From Myotis daubentonii (Eukaryota > Chordata > Mammalia > Chiroptera > Vespertilionidae), in the NCBI RefSeq assembly GCF_963259705.1, contig NC_081842.1, forward strand, positions 34,375,796 through 34,439,795: a DNA stretch of 64,000 nt, written 5' to 3'. Below the pieces are notes generated by a model. It was not told the DNA's origin. It saw only the letters and a list, made by a program, of their open reading frames with translations, and made no database searches. The position numbers and the translations under genes were made by a program. Positions 1 to 12,394 of this stretch are shown here, piece after piece; the first letter of the stretch is position 1, and each line of letters opens with the position of its first letter.

Positions 1-3000
1 GGAAGATCCAGTGCTGAACCAGTAGGTGGTGCTTGAGTTGTAAGTGCGTTTAAAACAGAGATTTTTTTTTTTTTAATCTTGCAAAATCTTCAGGAATGGT
101 AGCTCTTGTTTTTATTTCAAAGCAGTCATTAGAGAGGAAATTCTTTATTAGGGTTTTAACTCTTCCCTGGAACTGATAGTCTTACCTCCTCTCCAGTCTT
201 ACCTCCTCTCCATTCTCTCCCTCCCTGCCGCCTTTCTCTAATCATTGTTTCCTGTTCACTGTGGGTTTCAGCAGGTGTACTGTCAGGGAGGACAGATGAA
301 ATCTTTTCTCCAAAGCAGAACACCTGGATGGTAGGAATGGTAATATATTGTTTCTAAGTCAGGCATATAGGGACGTGTATTACCCGGGGGAGATTGAAGA
401 AAGATCCTAACTTCACCTTGAAATCTTGGTGTTTGTTTATGCCTCCACTTTTCAAGTTCACCTTTCTGTGCTTGATCTCTCTTTTCGCCTGTGGTTGTTA
501 GCATGTGAAGCTCCTCTCAATGACTTCACTTCTTAAGTTCTTAAAATGTATGCAGTCTGTAAGGTAACAAAGTTATGTCCTTTGGCATTTGTCACACCGA
601 GGGATGGTGTTTATATACTGAATTCCCCAGAAAAGAGTTGCCATTCAGCCAAATTTGACAGAAATAAAAAAAAAATCTTTGGGTTTGAATAGATTGTGTA
701 TTTATTTAGGTGTACTAACTAGTGAATGAACATAGAGCCCAAGTAACAAAGAGCCCTATATGGCTGGTTGCCTAGTGTTACTTCTTTCCATGAGTATATC
801 ATGTGTATTTTACTATTACATTTAAAATATTAAATTATAAATCTAAAAATAGTTTTAGATGTCTACTCTTTCTCCAGAAATAATCAGAGAATAGTTTATA
901 TTGCATTTCTTAATGTCAGAGAATGTTAATGTTATTGATTATTTTTATTAAACAATATTTTGTTTTGTAGTATTGATAATAATTTTAAGGTCCTTGGGTC
1001 TAATTTATTTGAACTAACAAATTTCAGATGTTTTAGTTCAGGATGATAATTACCCTGTATTTCTAAATTAATAGATGTGTTGTTTCTCCACTCATTGTGA
1101 AATACATTGATAATTAAATTATGTGACTAGTTAGTTCATTTTAGTAAGCAATCTGAATAAATCACCTCCCCCGGTTTAAAAAAAAAAAAAAGCCCCTTTT
1201 CTCCCATTTTTCATCAAAAGGAATTTTCCTGCCAGAGTTATTATCTTCAACCAATTATTGTAATGGTTTCCTGCTGAACTCTGATTTAAAATGGTGAGAA
1301 CAATTGATAGCAGCAATGGTGGAGGAAAGTGGAAAAAAAACAGTGCACCCTCCTTAAGATTATATACGGACCTTCTTATGTACAATTAACATGGCATCAC
1401 ATCATTTTCTGACAATTATGATCAGTTATAAATCAGACCAGACAGATAAGGGTCTATGGTAATAGGTCTCTGATGACGGGAATGAACTTCACTTTGCCTG
1501 TGTGAGCTCCATTGGTTTGCATCTCATATTACTATTTCAGTTTTTATGTTTTGAATGATTACAAGGGAACATAAAATTAAAAATATAAACATGATTCATT
1601 TGCACTCCAACTGCTTTGAAAAAATTAAATAAGTGAAAGCCAACATTCTAACACCCGAGTCCAGGGAGTGAATATTTTATTATTGTTTTTATAGATGGGG
1701 GCTTATTTTCACGTCCTTTCTCCCTATGGCTCTTGCACATCAGATGTGGTGAAACAAATGTTTCCCTTTCCAGTTCCTCAATGGCTACTTGAACTTATTG
1801 CAGAACTGCAGACAAGGGAGGTACCACCGTAAAATGCTAAGGAAGTCAATCCATCTCACGCCCCAGATGGCAGCAAATCAAGCTGAAAGGATTAGGAAAA
1901 AGGCCACTTATATCAGTTTATAAGAAGGACTAACTTTTTTTTTTTTTTTACCAGTTCATAAATTACATTTCACTTTTCATTCTTCAGCAGCATAGAAAGC
2001 TTGTCAGCTAGCTGATTCCTTGCACACCAGGCCAACTCTTTTTGTCTCCAATCTGCATAGAGATCAGTTTTGAGCGGAGCAGAGTCCCTTTGGGGATGAA
2101 ATTTGCTTTTGCTATTTTTGTTATTCCTTTTACACAGGAGGCTGTATAATAATTTTCTCCTCTAGGGTCTTGAAATAACATGAAAGATTGACAATTCAGT
2201 TAGGCTTGTCACTCTCAGGGCCAAAGTTGACTCATACTGCACATGGGATTGGTGACGTCCACATGATTTTTTTAAAAAATACCTTTTACATATAAATATT
2301 ATTTTTCCAATTACAGGTGACATTTCAAAATTCTTCCCTGTATTGTGTGTCAGTCAAACACATTATAAAAATATTTTTTATTTTTCTAGACCCATATCTC
2401 CCTTAGGGTGATTTTGGTCTTTGGAGTAGCTCTGAGAAACTTCTTCCCCAGGCAAACACAAGCAGATGGTAGCACAGAAAAGTTAGAAGATTTCATTTTG
2501 GAAGATAAGCACAGGCTGAAGGAAGTGGATGCTCTACATTAGAGACAATGGGATTGTGGGAATGAAATAAAAAATGAATTCAGCTTAGTTCATTTTTTAT
2601 GCTTTATATTGGCTACTGAACATAATACATGAAAATGGGAATGCTTTCTATCTATGTTCAATTCTTTTTTTCTTCTTCTTTTTTTCCTCCTTCTCATCGG
2701 AGGAGGTGAAATTGCTCATTGATATCTATGGTTGAAGGAGGAAATTTGTCCTGTACCCCACCCTCCTTCCCTGCAAAGCCCTGCAACTGGGTTCTCTAAG
2801 CTTGAACAAAGCATACATTTATGTATTATTTACATATAGGTATGTAGATCCAATATGAAAGGAATGGAGGAGAAATACAAATGCAGAAAGGGACCAGAAC
2901 ATGATTACAAGATGTGATGAAGCCTTCTCACTTTTGTTTTTATTTCCTAACAAAAATGTCTCCTTGGTCACATCTCATGGAGACTTCTCCTTTGGAGGAA

Positions 3001-3040
3001 GGAGACTTGGGAGCTTGAGGAGGATTACAGTGTGAGAAAG
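1..3040. other. AT-rich spacer, no gene or repeat recognised
   Basis: I see only AT-rich unique-looking sequence here, with homopolymer runs (T near 61-74, A near 1178-1191, T near 1935-1949) and a pyrimidine-rich tract near 2660-2700. Short open frames have no recognisable domain. Confidence 0.6.
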
Positions 3041-3052
3041 AAACTAATAGAG

Positions 3053-3287
3053 CCCTAACCGGTTTGGCTCAGCGGATAGAGTGTCGGCCTGTGGACTCAA
3101 AGGTCCCAGGTTTGATTCCGGTCAAGGGCATGTACCTTGGTTGTGGGCACATCCCCATTAAGGACTGTGCAGGAGGCAGCTGATCGATGTTTCTCTCTCA
3201 TTGATGTTTCTAATTCACTATCCCTCTCCCTTCCTCTCTGTAAAAAAAAAAAAAAAATATAAAAAACGAAAAAAAAACAAGAAAAAA
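3053..3287 (+). mobile_element. VES SINE, full length
   Basis: This is a tRNA-derived SINE of vesper bats, made by Pol III and moved by L1. The A box TGGCTCAGCGG lies at 3065-3075 and a B box with one mismatch (GGTTTGATTCC) near 3109. A CT-rich 3' half leads into an impure A tail. A perfect 12-bp target duplication AAACTAATAGAG flanks it at 3041-3052 and 3288-3299, so the insertion is fairly recent. Confidence 0.93.
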
Positions 3288-3888
3288 AAACTAATAGAGT
3301 TAACAAAATGAATCTTCACATGAAAATCCACATACCTATAAAATATTTAAAGAGCCTAGTAAACTATTTATTAAACTATAAAATAACTTTACAATCTCAA
3401 CCTAATTCATCTACAATAAAATTGTGAATTCAAAGTAGAAATACACTTGTGTATATTCCATATATCTCAAGCATGTCAAACTTAAAGGCTAGCATGGGTA
3501 GAAACGTAAGTTTGTTTCGATTGAGACATGCTGAATACAAAGGGCTGAAATAAATGAATAATCATTAACATATAATAATAGAACACTTTAATAAAAATTA
3601 ATATTTTTTCTTGAATAATAACTTACCAGACACTGAATAACTGCACAAATTAATAAGCGTAACACAAATAAACCTATTTTTCTTATTCTCTAAAAGTGAA
3701 ATATTTCCTGTTGCACACATCAAACAAGTTAGTGCAAAACTAATGATGTGGAAATCAGCTGCTAAAATATTCACTGCTAGTATTAGTGGAGAGAAATGGT
3801 ACGCATGCATGTAAGGCATGTAAGGGAAATGAATGCAGCATGATATAGAAATCAGTCATTAGCGAATGTTGTAGTTTGTTATTAGTAA

Positions 3889-4321
3889 CTAGAGGCCCAG
3901 TTCACGGATTGATGCACCAGTTAGGACCCTTGGCCTGGTCTGTGCCCTCTTGCAATCTGGGACCCCTCGGAGGATATTGGAGGCCTGGTGCACAGATTCA
4001 GCCCGATCCTGCAGGCCAGACAGAGGGACCCCACTGGTGCACAAATCTGTGCACCTGGCTGGTTTCAGCCTGATCCCCGCAGGCCAGGCCCAGAGAACCC
4101 ACAAATCTGTGTACCGGGCCTCTAGTATGCATATAAGATCTTTGGTTAATCTCTTCCCGCCCTCACCTCTCCTCCCTTCCTTCTGAGATTCATCAGTCTG
4201 TTCCATGTTTTCATGCCTGTGCATTGAGTGTCTGCCCCCTGGTGGTTAGTGTGCATCATAGCTACTTGTTGAATGGTCGAACGAATGGTCAAATGGTCAC
4301 TTAGGCTTTTATATATATAGA
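3889..4321 (-). mobile_element. Helibat (Helitron) copy, rearranged
   Basis: A minus-strand Helibat. Its 3' end CTAG lies at 3889-3892 after an A, and its 5' end reads TCTATATATATAAAAG when complemented from 4321. A second 3'-type end in the opposite direction (GTACCGGGCCTCTAG) ends at 4125, so 3889-4125 has a CTAG terminus on both sides. About 100 bp of unlike DNA follows before the usual 5' half resumes near 4225. It codes for nothing. Confidence 0.82.
4232..4245 (-). promoter_or_regulatory. CTCF-core-like motif in Helibat
   Basis: CTGCCCCCTGGTGG is the reverse of CCACCAGGGGGCAG, which fits the CTCF core. It recurs at the same relative place in other Helibats of this window. Binding is untested. 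Confidence 0.5.
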
Positions 4322-4541
4322 CTAGAGGCCTGAAGCATGAAAATTTGTATGAGAGTAGGCCTTCCTTCCCCTGGCTGCCAGCACTGGCTTCTCTCCGGCA
4401 TCCGGGACCCGGGCTTCCCTCCTCCAGCCGCCAGCAGGCACTCGGGACCTGGGCTGATTTCTCTCTGGCCCCGGCTTTGTCAGGAAAAACATCCAGAATA
4501 CATCTGGTCTAATTAGCTTATTATCCTTTTATTATTATAAA
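4322..4541 (-). mobile_element. Helibat copy, short, abutting the previous one
   Basis: Its 3' CTAG (4322-4325) touches the 5' end of the neighbouring Helibat with no base between them. The 5' part (near 4512-4541) has the CTAATTAG block and the AT-rich start typical of this family, although the terminal TC is lost. The GC-rich interior is non-coding. Confidence 0.8.
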
Positions 4542-4583
4542 TTATGTATAACAGGATATTATAAAAATTGTTACACAATTTTT

Positions 4584-4801
4584 TTAAAAATATATTTTAC
4601 TGATTTTTTACAGAGAGGAAGGGAGAGAGATAGAGAGTTAGAAACATCTATGAGAGAGAAACATCGATCAGCTGCCTCCTGCACATCCCCCACTGGGGAT
4701 GTGCCCGCAACCCAGGTACATGCCCTTGACCGGAATCGAACCTGGGACCCTTCAGTCCGCAGACCGACGCTCTATCCACTGAGCCAAACCGGTTTCGGCA
4801 A
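4584..4801 (-). mobile_element. VES SINE, full length
   Basis: A minus-strand VES: the head lies at 4780-4801 and the tail near 4584. A perfect 14-bp target duplication GTTACACAATTTTT lies at 4570-4583 and 4802-4815. It is inserted in the hAT relic and is therefore younger than it. Confidence 0.93.
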
Positions 4802-4914
4802 GTTACACAATTTTTATTAAAATGTTTCTTACATGCTATTATATTGGCTGGGCTGCAAAAAATATTCGTTGTAGGCCGCATGTGGCCCGCAGGCCGTGAG
4901 TTTGACATGCTTGA

Positions 4915-5359
4915 TGTACATTGTCTGGAAATGCTCATTATTGGTAAATTAACACTATGAACATTTGTATAAGACTTGTTTAATAATGCACAATTTTGGT
5001 GCAAACAGTTCATTTTAAAGCTTATCTGAAATTTTAATGTCTAGCAGTAAATCAGAGAACCTGTTTAGGATTTCATTTTACCTACTCTAAAATGGCTGTT
5101 AATTTTTATAAAGAATCTTTCAAATCATAGCCATATTACTAACCCAAAACTGTTTGCATTACTAGATCATATGATACGTATAAAAGCCAAATTTACTGTG
5201 AATATGTTTGGAATTCAGATTTCATTTGCTTGGAGGAGTCGTGTGGATGCATGTGAGCTGAGTTTACACACTAGCCAACAAAAAATAATTTCCTGTTCTG
5301 AGCATGAGTGCTGATATAGAATAACTTCACTCAAAAAATGTAACAGATTTATAGACATA
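4915..5359. other. spacer, nothing recognised
   Basis: AT-rich DNA between the hAT relic and the next Helibat. I see no structure. Confidence 0.5.
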
Positions 5360-5802
5360 CTAGAGGCCCGGTGCAGAAATTCATGCACCAGTGGGGTCTC
5401 TCTGAAACTGGTTCTCCGACATCCCCCGAGGGGTCCCGGATTGTGAGAGGGCTCAGGCCAGGCCGAGGGACTCCACCAGTGCATGATTGGGGCCGGGGAG
5501 GGACAAGGGAGGTTGGCCAGCCAGCAAGGGACCACAGGAGGGCTCTGGGGCATGTCAAGCCCATCTCGCTCAGTCCCAATCAGCCAGACCCAATAATAAG
5601 CTAACCTACTAGTCAGAGCATCTGCCCCCTGGTGGTCAGTGCATGTCATAATGACTGGTCGACTGTCTGCCCCCTGGTAGTCAGTGCACATCATAGCGAA
5701 CAGTTGAGTGGCCTTAGCATATCATTAGCATATTATGCTTTGATTGGTTGAATGGATAACCAGACAACCGGAAACAGCATGTTAGGCTTTTATTATATAG
5801 GA
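5360..5802 (-). mobile_element. Helibat, complete ends
   Basis: The 3' end is CTAG at 5360, followed inward by a hairpin pairing GGTGCA and TGCACC around an AATT core. The 5' end (complement TCCTATATAATAAAAG) is at 5802. The flanks are A and T, the Helitron target. There is no reading frame of interest. The interior holds two copies of the CTCF-core-like block. Confidence 0.9.
5622..5680 (-). promoter_or_regulatory. two CTCF-core-like motifs in tandem
   Basis: CTGCCCCCTGGTGG at 5622-5635 and CTGCCCCCTGGTAG at 5667-5680, in the same direction and 45 bp apart inside a Helibat. They look like a duplicated block of about 45 bp. Confidence 0.5.
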
Positions 5803-7475
5803 TAATTCATGTAGCACACAATTTATCTACTTAAAGTGTATGAATCAATGATTTTTAATATGTTCACAGAGTTGTACAATCATCTATCAAATTTTTAGAA
5901 CTCTTTTATTGCCCCAGAAAGAAACCTAACCCATTTTTTCCCCCAACCACTAATCTCCTCTTTGTCTATTAATTTGCCTATTCTGAACATTTCACTTAAA
6001 TGAGAAGAAAAATATGTAATTACTTGGCTTTCATTTAGCATAATCTTTTCAAAATCCATCCATACTATATGAAAATATTACATTGTATGTATATACTGAG
6101 TTTTATTTTCCTATACATTGGTGTATATTTGGGTTTTTCTACATTTTGGCTGTTGTATATAACGTTGCCTTGAATATTTGTGTGCAAGATTTTGCATGAA
6201 ATATATGTTTTCATTTCTCTTAGGTATATACCTAAGAGTGAACTTCTCAGTTATATGAAAACTCTGCATTATAACCTTTTCAGATACTGACAGACTGTTT
6301 TCCAACGTGGATGCACCATTTTTACATTCCCATCAGCAGTGTGTGAGGTTGCAATTACTCTTCATCCTCATAACCTTTATTATTTTATCTGTCATTTTGA
6401 TTATAGCAATTTTAATAGATGTAAATACATTTAATAGATGTAAATTTGAAACTGAAAATTGTGAGTCCTCCAACTTACTTTTTTTTCATTATTATTTTGG
6501 TCTTTCTGGATCAGTCTAATTCCCATATGAATTTTGGAACCAGTTTGTCAATTTATACTAAACATTCACCTAGAATTTTGATAGGAATTATATTGAATCT
6601 ATCGATAAATTTGGAGATTACTGCCAACCTACCAAAATTAAGTATTTTGACCCATGAATGTGGGAAGCCTTTTCTTTTACTTAAGTCTTTTTAAAGTTAT
6701 TTCAACACTGCTTTGTATTTTTCAGATTATTCATTTTGCACTTATTTTGTTTAAATTTATTCTAAATTTTTTATAATTATTTTGATGCTATTACTAAGGA
6801 ATTGTTTTTTAATTATTTTCTGATTATTAACTGTTAGTATACAAAAATACAATTTATTTTTTATATTTATCCTTTTATGTTTATCTTTTAAACTGCAATA
6901 TTTCAAAACTCATTATTAGTATTAGTAATTTTTTAATGTATTCCTTAGGATTTCAGATAAATAAATAACATCTGAATTTAGATATAGTTTTATTTCCCTT
7001 CTAATATGGTATCTTCTATTTTAATATCTTGCCTAATTGCCATGGCACAAACCTTCATTCCGGTGTTGGATAGAAATATCAAGAGTAGACATACTTCTCT
7101 TTTTCCTGGTCTTATAAGGAAAGCATTCAGTATTTAACAATTAAAATGGTGACATGAGCTCTGGGTGTTTTGTAGATGCCATATATCAGGTTAAGGAAGC
7201 ACCTTTCTGTTTCTAGTTTGCTTATGTTTTTTTTGTTTGTTGGTGTTTGTTTTTGTTTTTTTATCATGAAGAAATGTAAAAGGATTTTTCAAATATTTTT
7301 CCTACATATATTAAAGTAATCATGTGATTTTTGTCCTTTATTCTATTGGTGTGGTGTATTTCATTAATTGACTACAAAACCAACCTCAAATTCTTGGGAT
7401 AAATCCTACTTGGCCATGGTGAATGATCCTCTTTATATGTTTCTAGATATAGTTTGCTGATGTTTTGCTTAGGAG
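5803..7475 (-). mobile_element. L1 (L1M-type) fragment, antisense
   Basis: Read on the minus strand this matches old mammalian L1: the 3' UTR and the C-terminal end of ORF2 (about 5803-6420), then after a deletion the reverse transcriptase region (about 6420-7475). Landmarks on the plus strand are the stretches corresponding to TTAGCATAATNTTTTCAAA and to TTGCCTAATTGCC. It is full of stops and indels, so no protein is made. Confidence 0.8.
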
Positions 7476-7759
7476 TATCCTCACTTTTACAGTGCAAAAC
7501 ATTGATAAAACTAGGCTGAATGACAAAGACAAATAGGAAACATGAGGAGTTACAAATTAAAAGTATTTGGTATTTTTTAACACACCTGTGCATTAGTGGC
7601 ATGGCTAAAGAAATACATAAAAAAACACTAAAAATCATGCCAATCCTACCAGGTGATAGTTAAAAGAAAACATTTTTAGTCTGGGTCTAGGTGTCCCAGA
7701 AAGAAGGTCTCTCTGCCCCCATTTTGAGGTAAGAAAACATTTTTATTGATTTAGATGTA

Positions 7760-7894
7760 CCTATCATCTACCTTTATCTATCATCTACCTATTTATCATC
7801 TATCTATCATTTATCTATCTATCATTATCTATCATCTATCTACCTATGTCTATCTATCTATCATCTATTATCATCTATCTATCATCTATCTATC
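7760..7894. repeat. (ATCT)n microsatellite
   Basis: An imperfect tetranucleotide array with units CTAT, CATC and TACC. The open frame across it is simple-sequence translation, not a gene. Confidence 0.95.
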
Positions 7895-8679
7895 TAGTCT
7901 CAAATCTTCTTCCCACAAAATGAAATCACATTTGATGAATAAGGCCATTTTCTAGGGTGTAGCCTGTACTTGGTAGGCAATGAAGAGACACTGCAAACTT
8001 TGATTGAGGATGTGCTGTAATCGAGGCTGTAAAATCTGGTCAGGTGGAAAGCACATATATCTGTGAAGATTTTAACCCACACAAAAGGCTACCTACTAAA
8101 GGTCCCTGCTCTGACAACCAGCCTAGTAGATCTTCTGGAAAACAAAGGGAAACATTGTTTATCTTGTCAATGGGAGGCGTTTGCTTATATTAACTCAGGA
8201 TTTAATAGCAAGCTAAGCCACAGGGAGCTGCTGTCATGATGAAAAACACCCCTGGAGTCCTCCCAGAAAAGGTACTTCTGATGTAAAAGACCTCAGGGGA
8301 AGGTTTCTGGGGAATCCATAATTAAATGTCACATCATGGCAAGGGCAGAGAGAAAAAATGACTCTACTTGGAAAATGGTAAAATATGACTGCCCGGTCAA
8401 AATATTTTTATACGTTATAAAAAAGGCTGACTTTCTAACTTGTAGCTCAGGACTTCCAATCAAGCAGCCTCAGTGAATAAACTATTTGTTCACAGAGCAT
8501 AGGTAGCAAATACTCTTCAGTATTGCTTATCCTGATAATGATGGTGGAAATTCCTGAATTCTGGGTGTGTTTCTTTCATTCTGGATTGATGGTCAGGAGA
8601 AAATTGAACAGAGCGATGCAACCGCAGTTTGTTTCCTAACAGGCAGTTTAAATTTACTGGGGATGAAACGATTGTAGCT
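7895..8679. other. spacer, nothing recognised
   Basis: Unique-looking DNA between the microsatellite and an L1 tail. Confidence 0.5.
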
Positions 8680-8757
8680 GCTTGTGCACTTGAAACCTAT
8701 ATAATTTAGTAATCAATGTCACCCCAATACATTTCATGAAAAAAAAAAAAAGAAAGG
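8680..8757 (+). mobile_element. L1 3'-end fragment with A tail
   Basis: The block ACCTATATAATTTAGTAATC followed by AATGTCACCCCAATA and an A run is typical of a bat-type L1 3' end. The antisense version occurs at 58508-58605 in this window, which supports the call. Confidence 0.6.
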
Positions 8758-10789
8758 AAAACATACCCTAGTTTGGCTTTTGGTTGTGTAGTCTGGTAAG
8801 AGAGATTTGTGACTCAAAAGCAGTACATTCTTCTAGTTGAGTCCAGCTCACTGTGATAAACACAGAAAATATGCAGGTAGGTAAATTAACATGCAGTCCT
8901 ACCCTGGGGCATAGCGACAGAAGCCAAACAATTGAAAGTGCTAGGCATCCACTGAACTAGGTAGTGGGAAAGAGTTCAGTGCTTTTGTATTATAGTGGTT
9001 TAATCATACAGCAGAGGTAATTGAAAAATTATGACTGTTATTTTACACTGGATTCCCACTTTCACCACCTCACCACCTTCTTGGGTGAGTTTAACGGTTA
9101 AAGAATGGACTATCTTTTGCACATGGCACAGAAATGAATATGCTTTTGTGGATAAAGTCAGGACCTGCCAATATAAAACCAACATCCTGGCCTAGCTTCT
9201 CCTGTCTGCAGCTTCTCCTTAATGTCCAAGAAGTGCTGATTGGAAAGAGAAGAAAATGGGTTATATACAGAAAGAAAGAAACATCTCAGGGTTAGAAGTA
9301 GGGGGGAAAATATAGTGAGGGTTATGAAATTGAGACTATGGTAAACAAAAGTTATCTGATAGGCAATGACATCTAAAATAAAAGTGTGCTTGTCTTTCCT
9401 TATATCACAGTTCATAGGTGAGGAAGCACCCATATGTTAAATTCTTGAATAATGACAGATTTTAGAATTGAAGTAGAAAAGGAAAGAATAAATTGTTCTC
9501 AAAAACCAGTAAAGCTGTGCATAAGGTGGAAGAGGTAAGGGCTAAGGTTCAGTACTGACAAAGAAGAACTAAATGAAAGTAGATGAGATGTGAAAGCAAG
9601 AAGGAGTCACATTATCTTCTGTGACATTTCCAAGGCATGCAGAAAAACAGTTTGACCTTACAAAACACACAGTGTATTATTAGCATCCGAAAGCAAGCTA
9701 GTAGATTTATGAAAACTCTTAGCATATAGATATGGAGTTAGTTACAAGAAAGACTAAATGCACAGAAATTTGATTGAGTCAATATGTTACAAATGAATAG
9801 AGTCTAATTAAGATTGTTATTAGTACACATATTACAATCTTAAATGTCATATGAATCAATGCAGTTATAATTCATTAACTTTCTGCTTGAGTTTCGTTAA
9901 GTGGTACCAATTGCATTCTTGTTCCTAATACAATGTCTGGCATGTAGCATACAATCAGTAGCTATTTCTTAAGTTAACATATAAATAAGTTCTAGCCTAT
10001 GCCTTCACAGAGTAGATGATATTATTGGCCTTCATCCAGCAAATATTTCTTACATGGCTACCCTGATGTTCCCAGGGGTTGGTAGTCTTTGAAATGGCAT
10101 AAATGGACTCATTAGTAGCTACTCTATTTACTGTGGTCTTTTATAATAACTTCCAACTCTTGGGCACATAGTCATGATCTAGCTAAGTCCAAGAAAGGAA
10201 GACTGAGAAAAATAAGAAAGCTTCTATACCCGAGAAAGTTGAGTATGTATGCATATACTTCATCCCTCTAATTCACACTCCCTGGTGAAAGCCAGCTTTC
10301 TCACTCCTTCCACGCCCTCCCGTGAGCAAGCAGGCAAACAGAGCAGGTCTCACTTCACTTCTTACATCATCCAAGTCACAGAGATGTCTTAGTTCCTTCT
10401 GTGGTGCTTTCCATCCTTTCTGTTATATTTGTTTCATACTTCTTTCTTCTCTTCCAAAACTCCATTCCACTTCCTTCTCTCCAATAATATATTATCTGTT
10501 CCTAGGGATGCACAGTATATCCATTTTCCATTTAAAGAATGCAGAGAGTTTTACTGAAACTAAACACTCCAGTAGTCATAAACATGGACTGGGGAAGACC
10601 AGGGAGAGCACTGAAGAACTGAGATTCTTTTCTTTTTTTCATATTAGGATTGATATGACTGTGCTATGTAATAAATGTAGAATTTTATATGTGTCCCAAT
10701 TGATTAAATGCAATTAGTGTCTTTTCCAAAGTACTTTGTTTTCCTTCATGAAAAATAGTAAGAAATATATTTTTAAGCTTTTACCACAT
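8758..10789. other. spacer; faint L2/MIR-like tail at 9905-9985
   Basis: Only 9905-9985 looks repetitive, resembling the 3' tail of L2 ('aatgtctggcatgtagcat' then 'cagtagctatttctt'). The rest shows nothing. A 131-codon frame at 10322-10717 has no motif. Confidence 0.45.
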
Positions 10790-10832
10790 GCTGTCTGGTC
10801 TAATTAGCATATTATGCTTTTATTATTATAGA
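10790..10832 (-). mobile_element. isolated Helibat 5' terminus
   Basis: A 43-bp piece with TCTGGTCTAATTAGCATATT and an AT-rich end finishing GA before T is the 5' end of a Helibat in minus orientation. The body and 3' end are missing, so it is a truncated insertion or a deletion remnant. Confidence 0.8.
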
Positions 10833-12164
10833 TTGACCATGTGAGAAATCAAAACTTCATTTTTTATATAACATTGACTCCTTCTGAGTTCAGGCATACA
10901 TTTCTTCTACATGTTTAATTTGGGGTAGATTATTCTGTAAGAGCAAAGAAGCTAAGATTTTATTCTCATGAAAGTGGCTTCTGGTTTCCTCATTTTAGTT
11001 GAGGTTTTAGGAACCTGTTCCCACTGGTCCTCCCTGATGTAAAAAAATAATAATAAAAAAATGGGTTGGGTTGTTTGATTATACCAATAAAATTATTTGT
11101 TTAAACACATTTTCCCGAAAAACTTCAATGAAAATATTTCCAATTTAGACCTATGTGTTAATAATACAGCTTTGCTACAGTAGATTAATTCAGGGTATGC
11201 TTTGGTGATATTAATATACTATGTTTACCAAAACTTACTTGAAAGGATCATTGTGACATCTCTCTAGATAGAAATGTTCTCCAGTTAACCCATAAAGACT
11301 CATAATAAACTCATACTTCAGCAATATATGGGAACAGTAGAGTTCTGCAGTGTAAATTTAATTTATTTTTATCATTAATATTTGATAATGGCTTTAATAT
11401 TTAAAATCACGCAAATATCTAACAAGGAGTGGTGATATCTACAGAATCTTAACTAGCTTGTCCTGGAGTGTAGTCTAAATTATGTTCTCTATGCGAATAA
11501 TTCCGTAGTGACTAAGGACTCAACAGCTCGAGGGACTAATACACCATTTATTCTATCATGTTATATTTCCTTTTTCGAACAGCTGCTACTTATTATTCAT
11601 ATTGCTTCATGTCAGTGCTTTGTACTATCAAATATATCAGAGCAGGTATTCCCATCTTTGCCTCCTTCACATAGAATTTAAGGAGAATAACAGGACTTAT
11701 TATTTCTTCAGTATTTTTTCTTGCACTTATTTTTCAGCTCTGAAACAGTACTGCCGACATTCTCCTTTCTATCTTAGAGGGGAAAGTTTTATCCTTTCTG
11801 GGGCTACAGGAATGAAATAACAGAAGCAGAAAGCTGCTGGCCACTCGTTGGGCAGTCTGGTGGGGAGATAGTGGGAATTGTACAAGAACTGACTCATTAT
11901 CTGGGCAGGTTCTCTGTATGCCCTTCAGGGTTAACTCCAGCTCTACAGTTTCTTTGCCTGCGGAATCCAATGTTCAGAGATAGACGCTCAGATTTCATTT
12001 GTCATAAGTTTAATATTTAACATAGTAAAGCCTGTCAGAGGAGACGGTTGCCAACTATTTCCAATTTCTGAATACTGGAACATCACCATTAAAAAATAAA
12101 TAAGCTAGTTAGGGAGTCAAATTTCTATAACATAAAAACACAGCACGATATAGTAAGGCAGGTG
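10833..12164. other. spacer, nothing recognised
   Basis: AT-rich unique-looking DNA. Confidence 0.5.
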
Positions 12165-12345
12165 GAAAATGCATGGATTTGGGGTCAAACTGATCAAGCT
12201 TTATATCTGAGGTTATCCATTTTAGATGTGGAAGCTAAGACCATTGACTTCATTCTATGAGATTCAGTGAAATGGAAATAATAGGACTTGCCTTGAAGGG
12301 TTGTCATGAGAAATATGTAGCACATCAGGACAATGGATGCTATAC
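12165..12345 (-). mobile_element. MIR SINE
   Basis: Reads as antisense MIR: 'gatttggggtcaaactgatc' at the head, 'gtgaaatggaaataatag' in the core, then 'ggttgtcatgagaaatatgt'. An old, diverged mammalian SINE. Confidence 0.75.
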
Positions 12346-12394
12346 AATAGAGGTACAAAGGTGTTTTTTCCAGCCCTTCCTTTTTCTTCTTCCT

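Larger units (their letters stand above)
3468..4914. mobile_element. hAT-like DNA transposon relic hosting later insertions
   Basis: The two ends are inverted copies. The left end begins CAAGCATGTCAAACT at 3468, and the right end finishes with its exact reverse complement at 4914, next to GC-rich sub-terminal sequence. The 8-bp flanks (ATATATCT and ATGTACAT) match at 5 of 8 positions, as expected for a decayed target duplication. Two Helibats and one VES SINE account for about 885 bp of the interior. The rest is about 550 bp with no transposase frame, so it is non-autonomous. Pairing of the two ends is inferred. Confidence 0.6.

Noticed and set aside
60..3000. AATAAA-like words and A or T runs as possible gene ends
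   Set aside because: Expected by chance in AT-rich DNA; no exon or retrocopy could be matched.
4648..5013. 121-codon frame on the minus strand
   Set aside because: Its C-terminal part is translated VES SINE, and similar peptides appear wherever VES occurs.
5803..7475. Possible coding exon(s) from ORF2-like peptides
   Set aside because: Antisense, frameshifted L1 with many stops.
10322..10717. 131-codon frame
   Set aside because: Low-information translation of pyrimidine-rich DNA; no motif.
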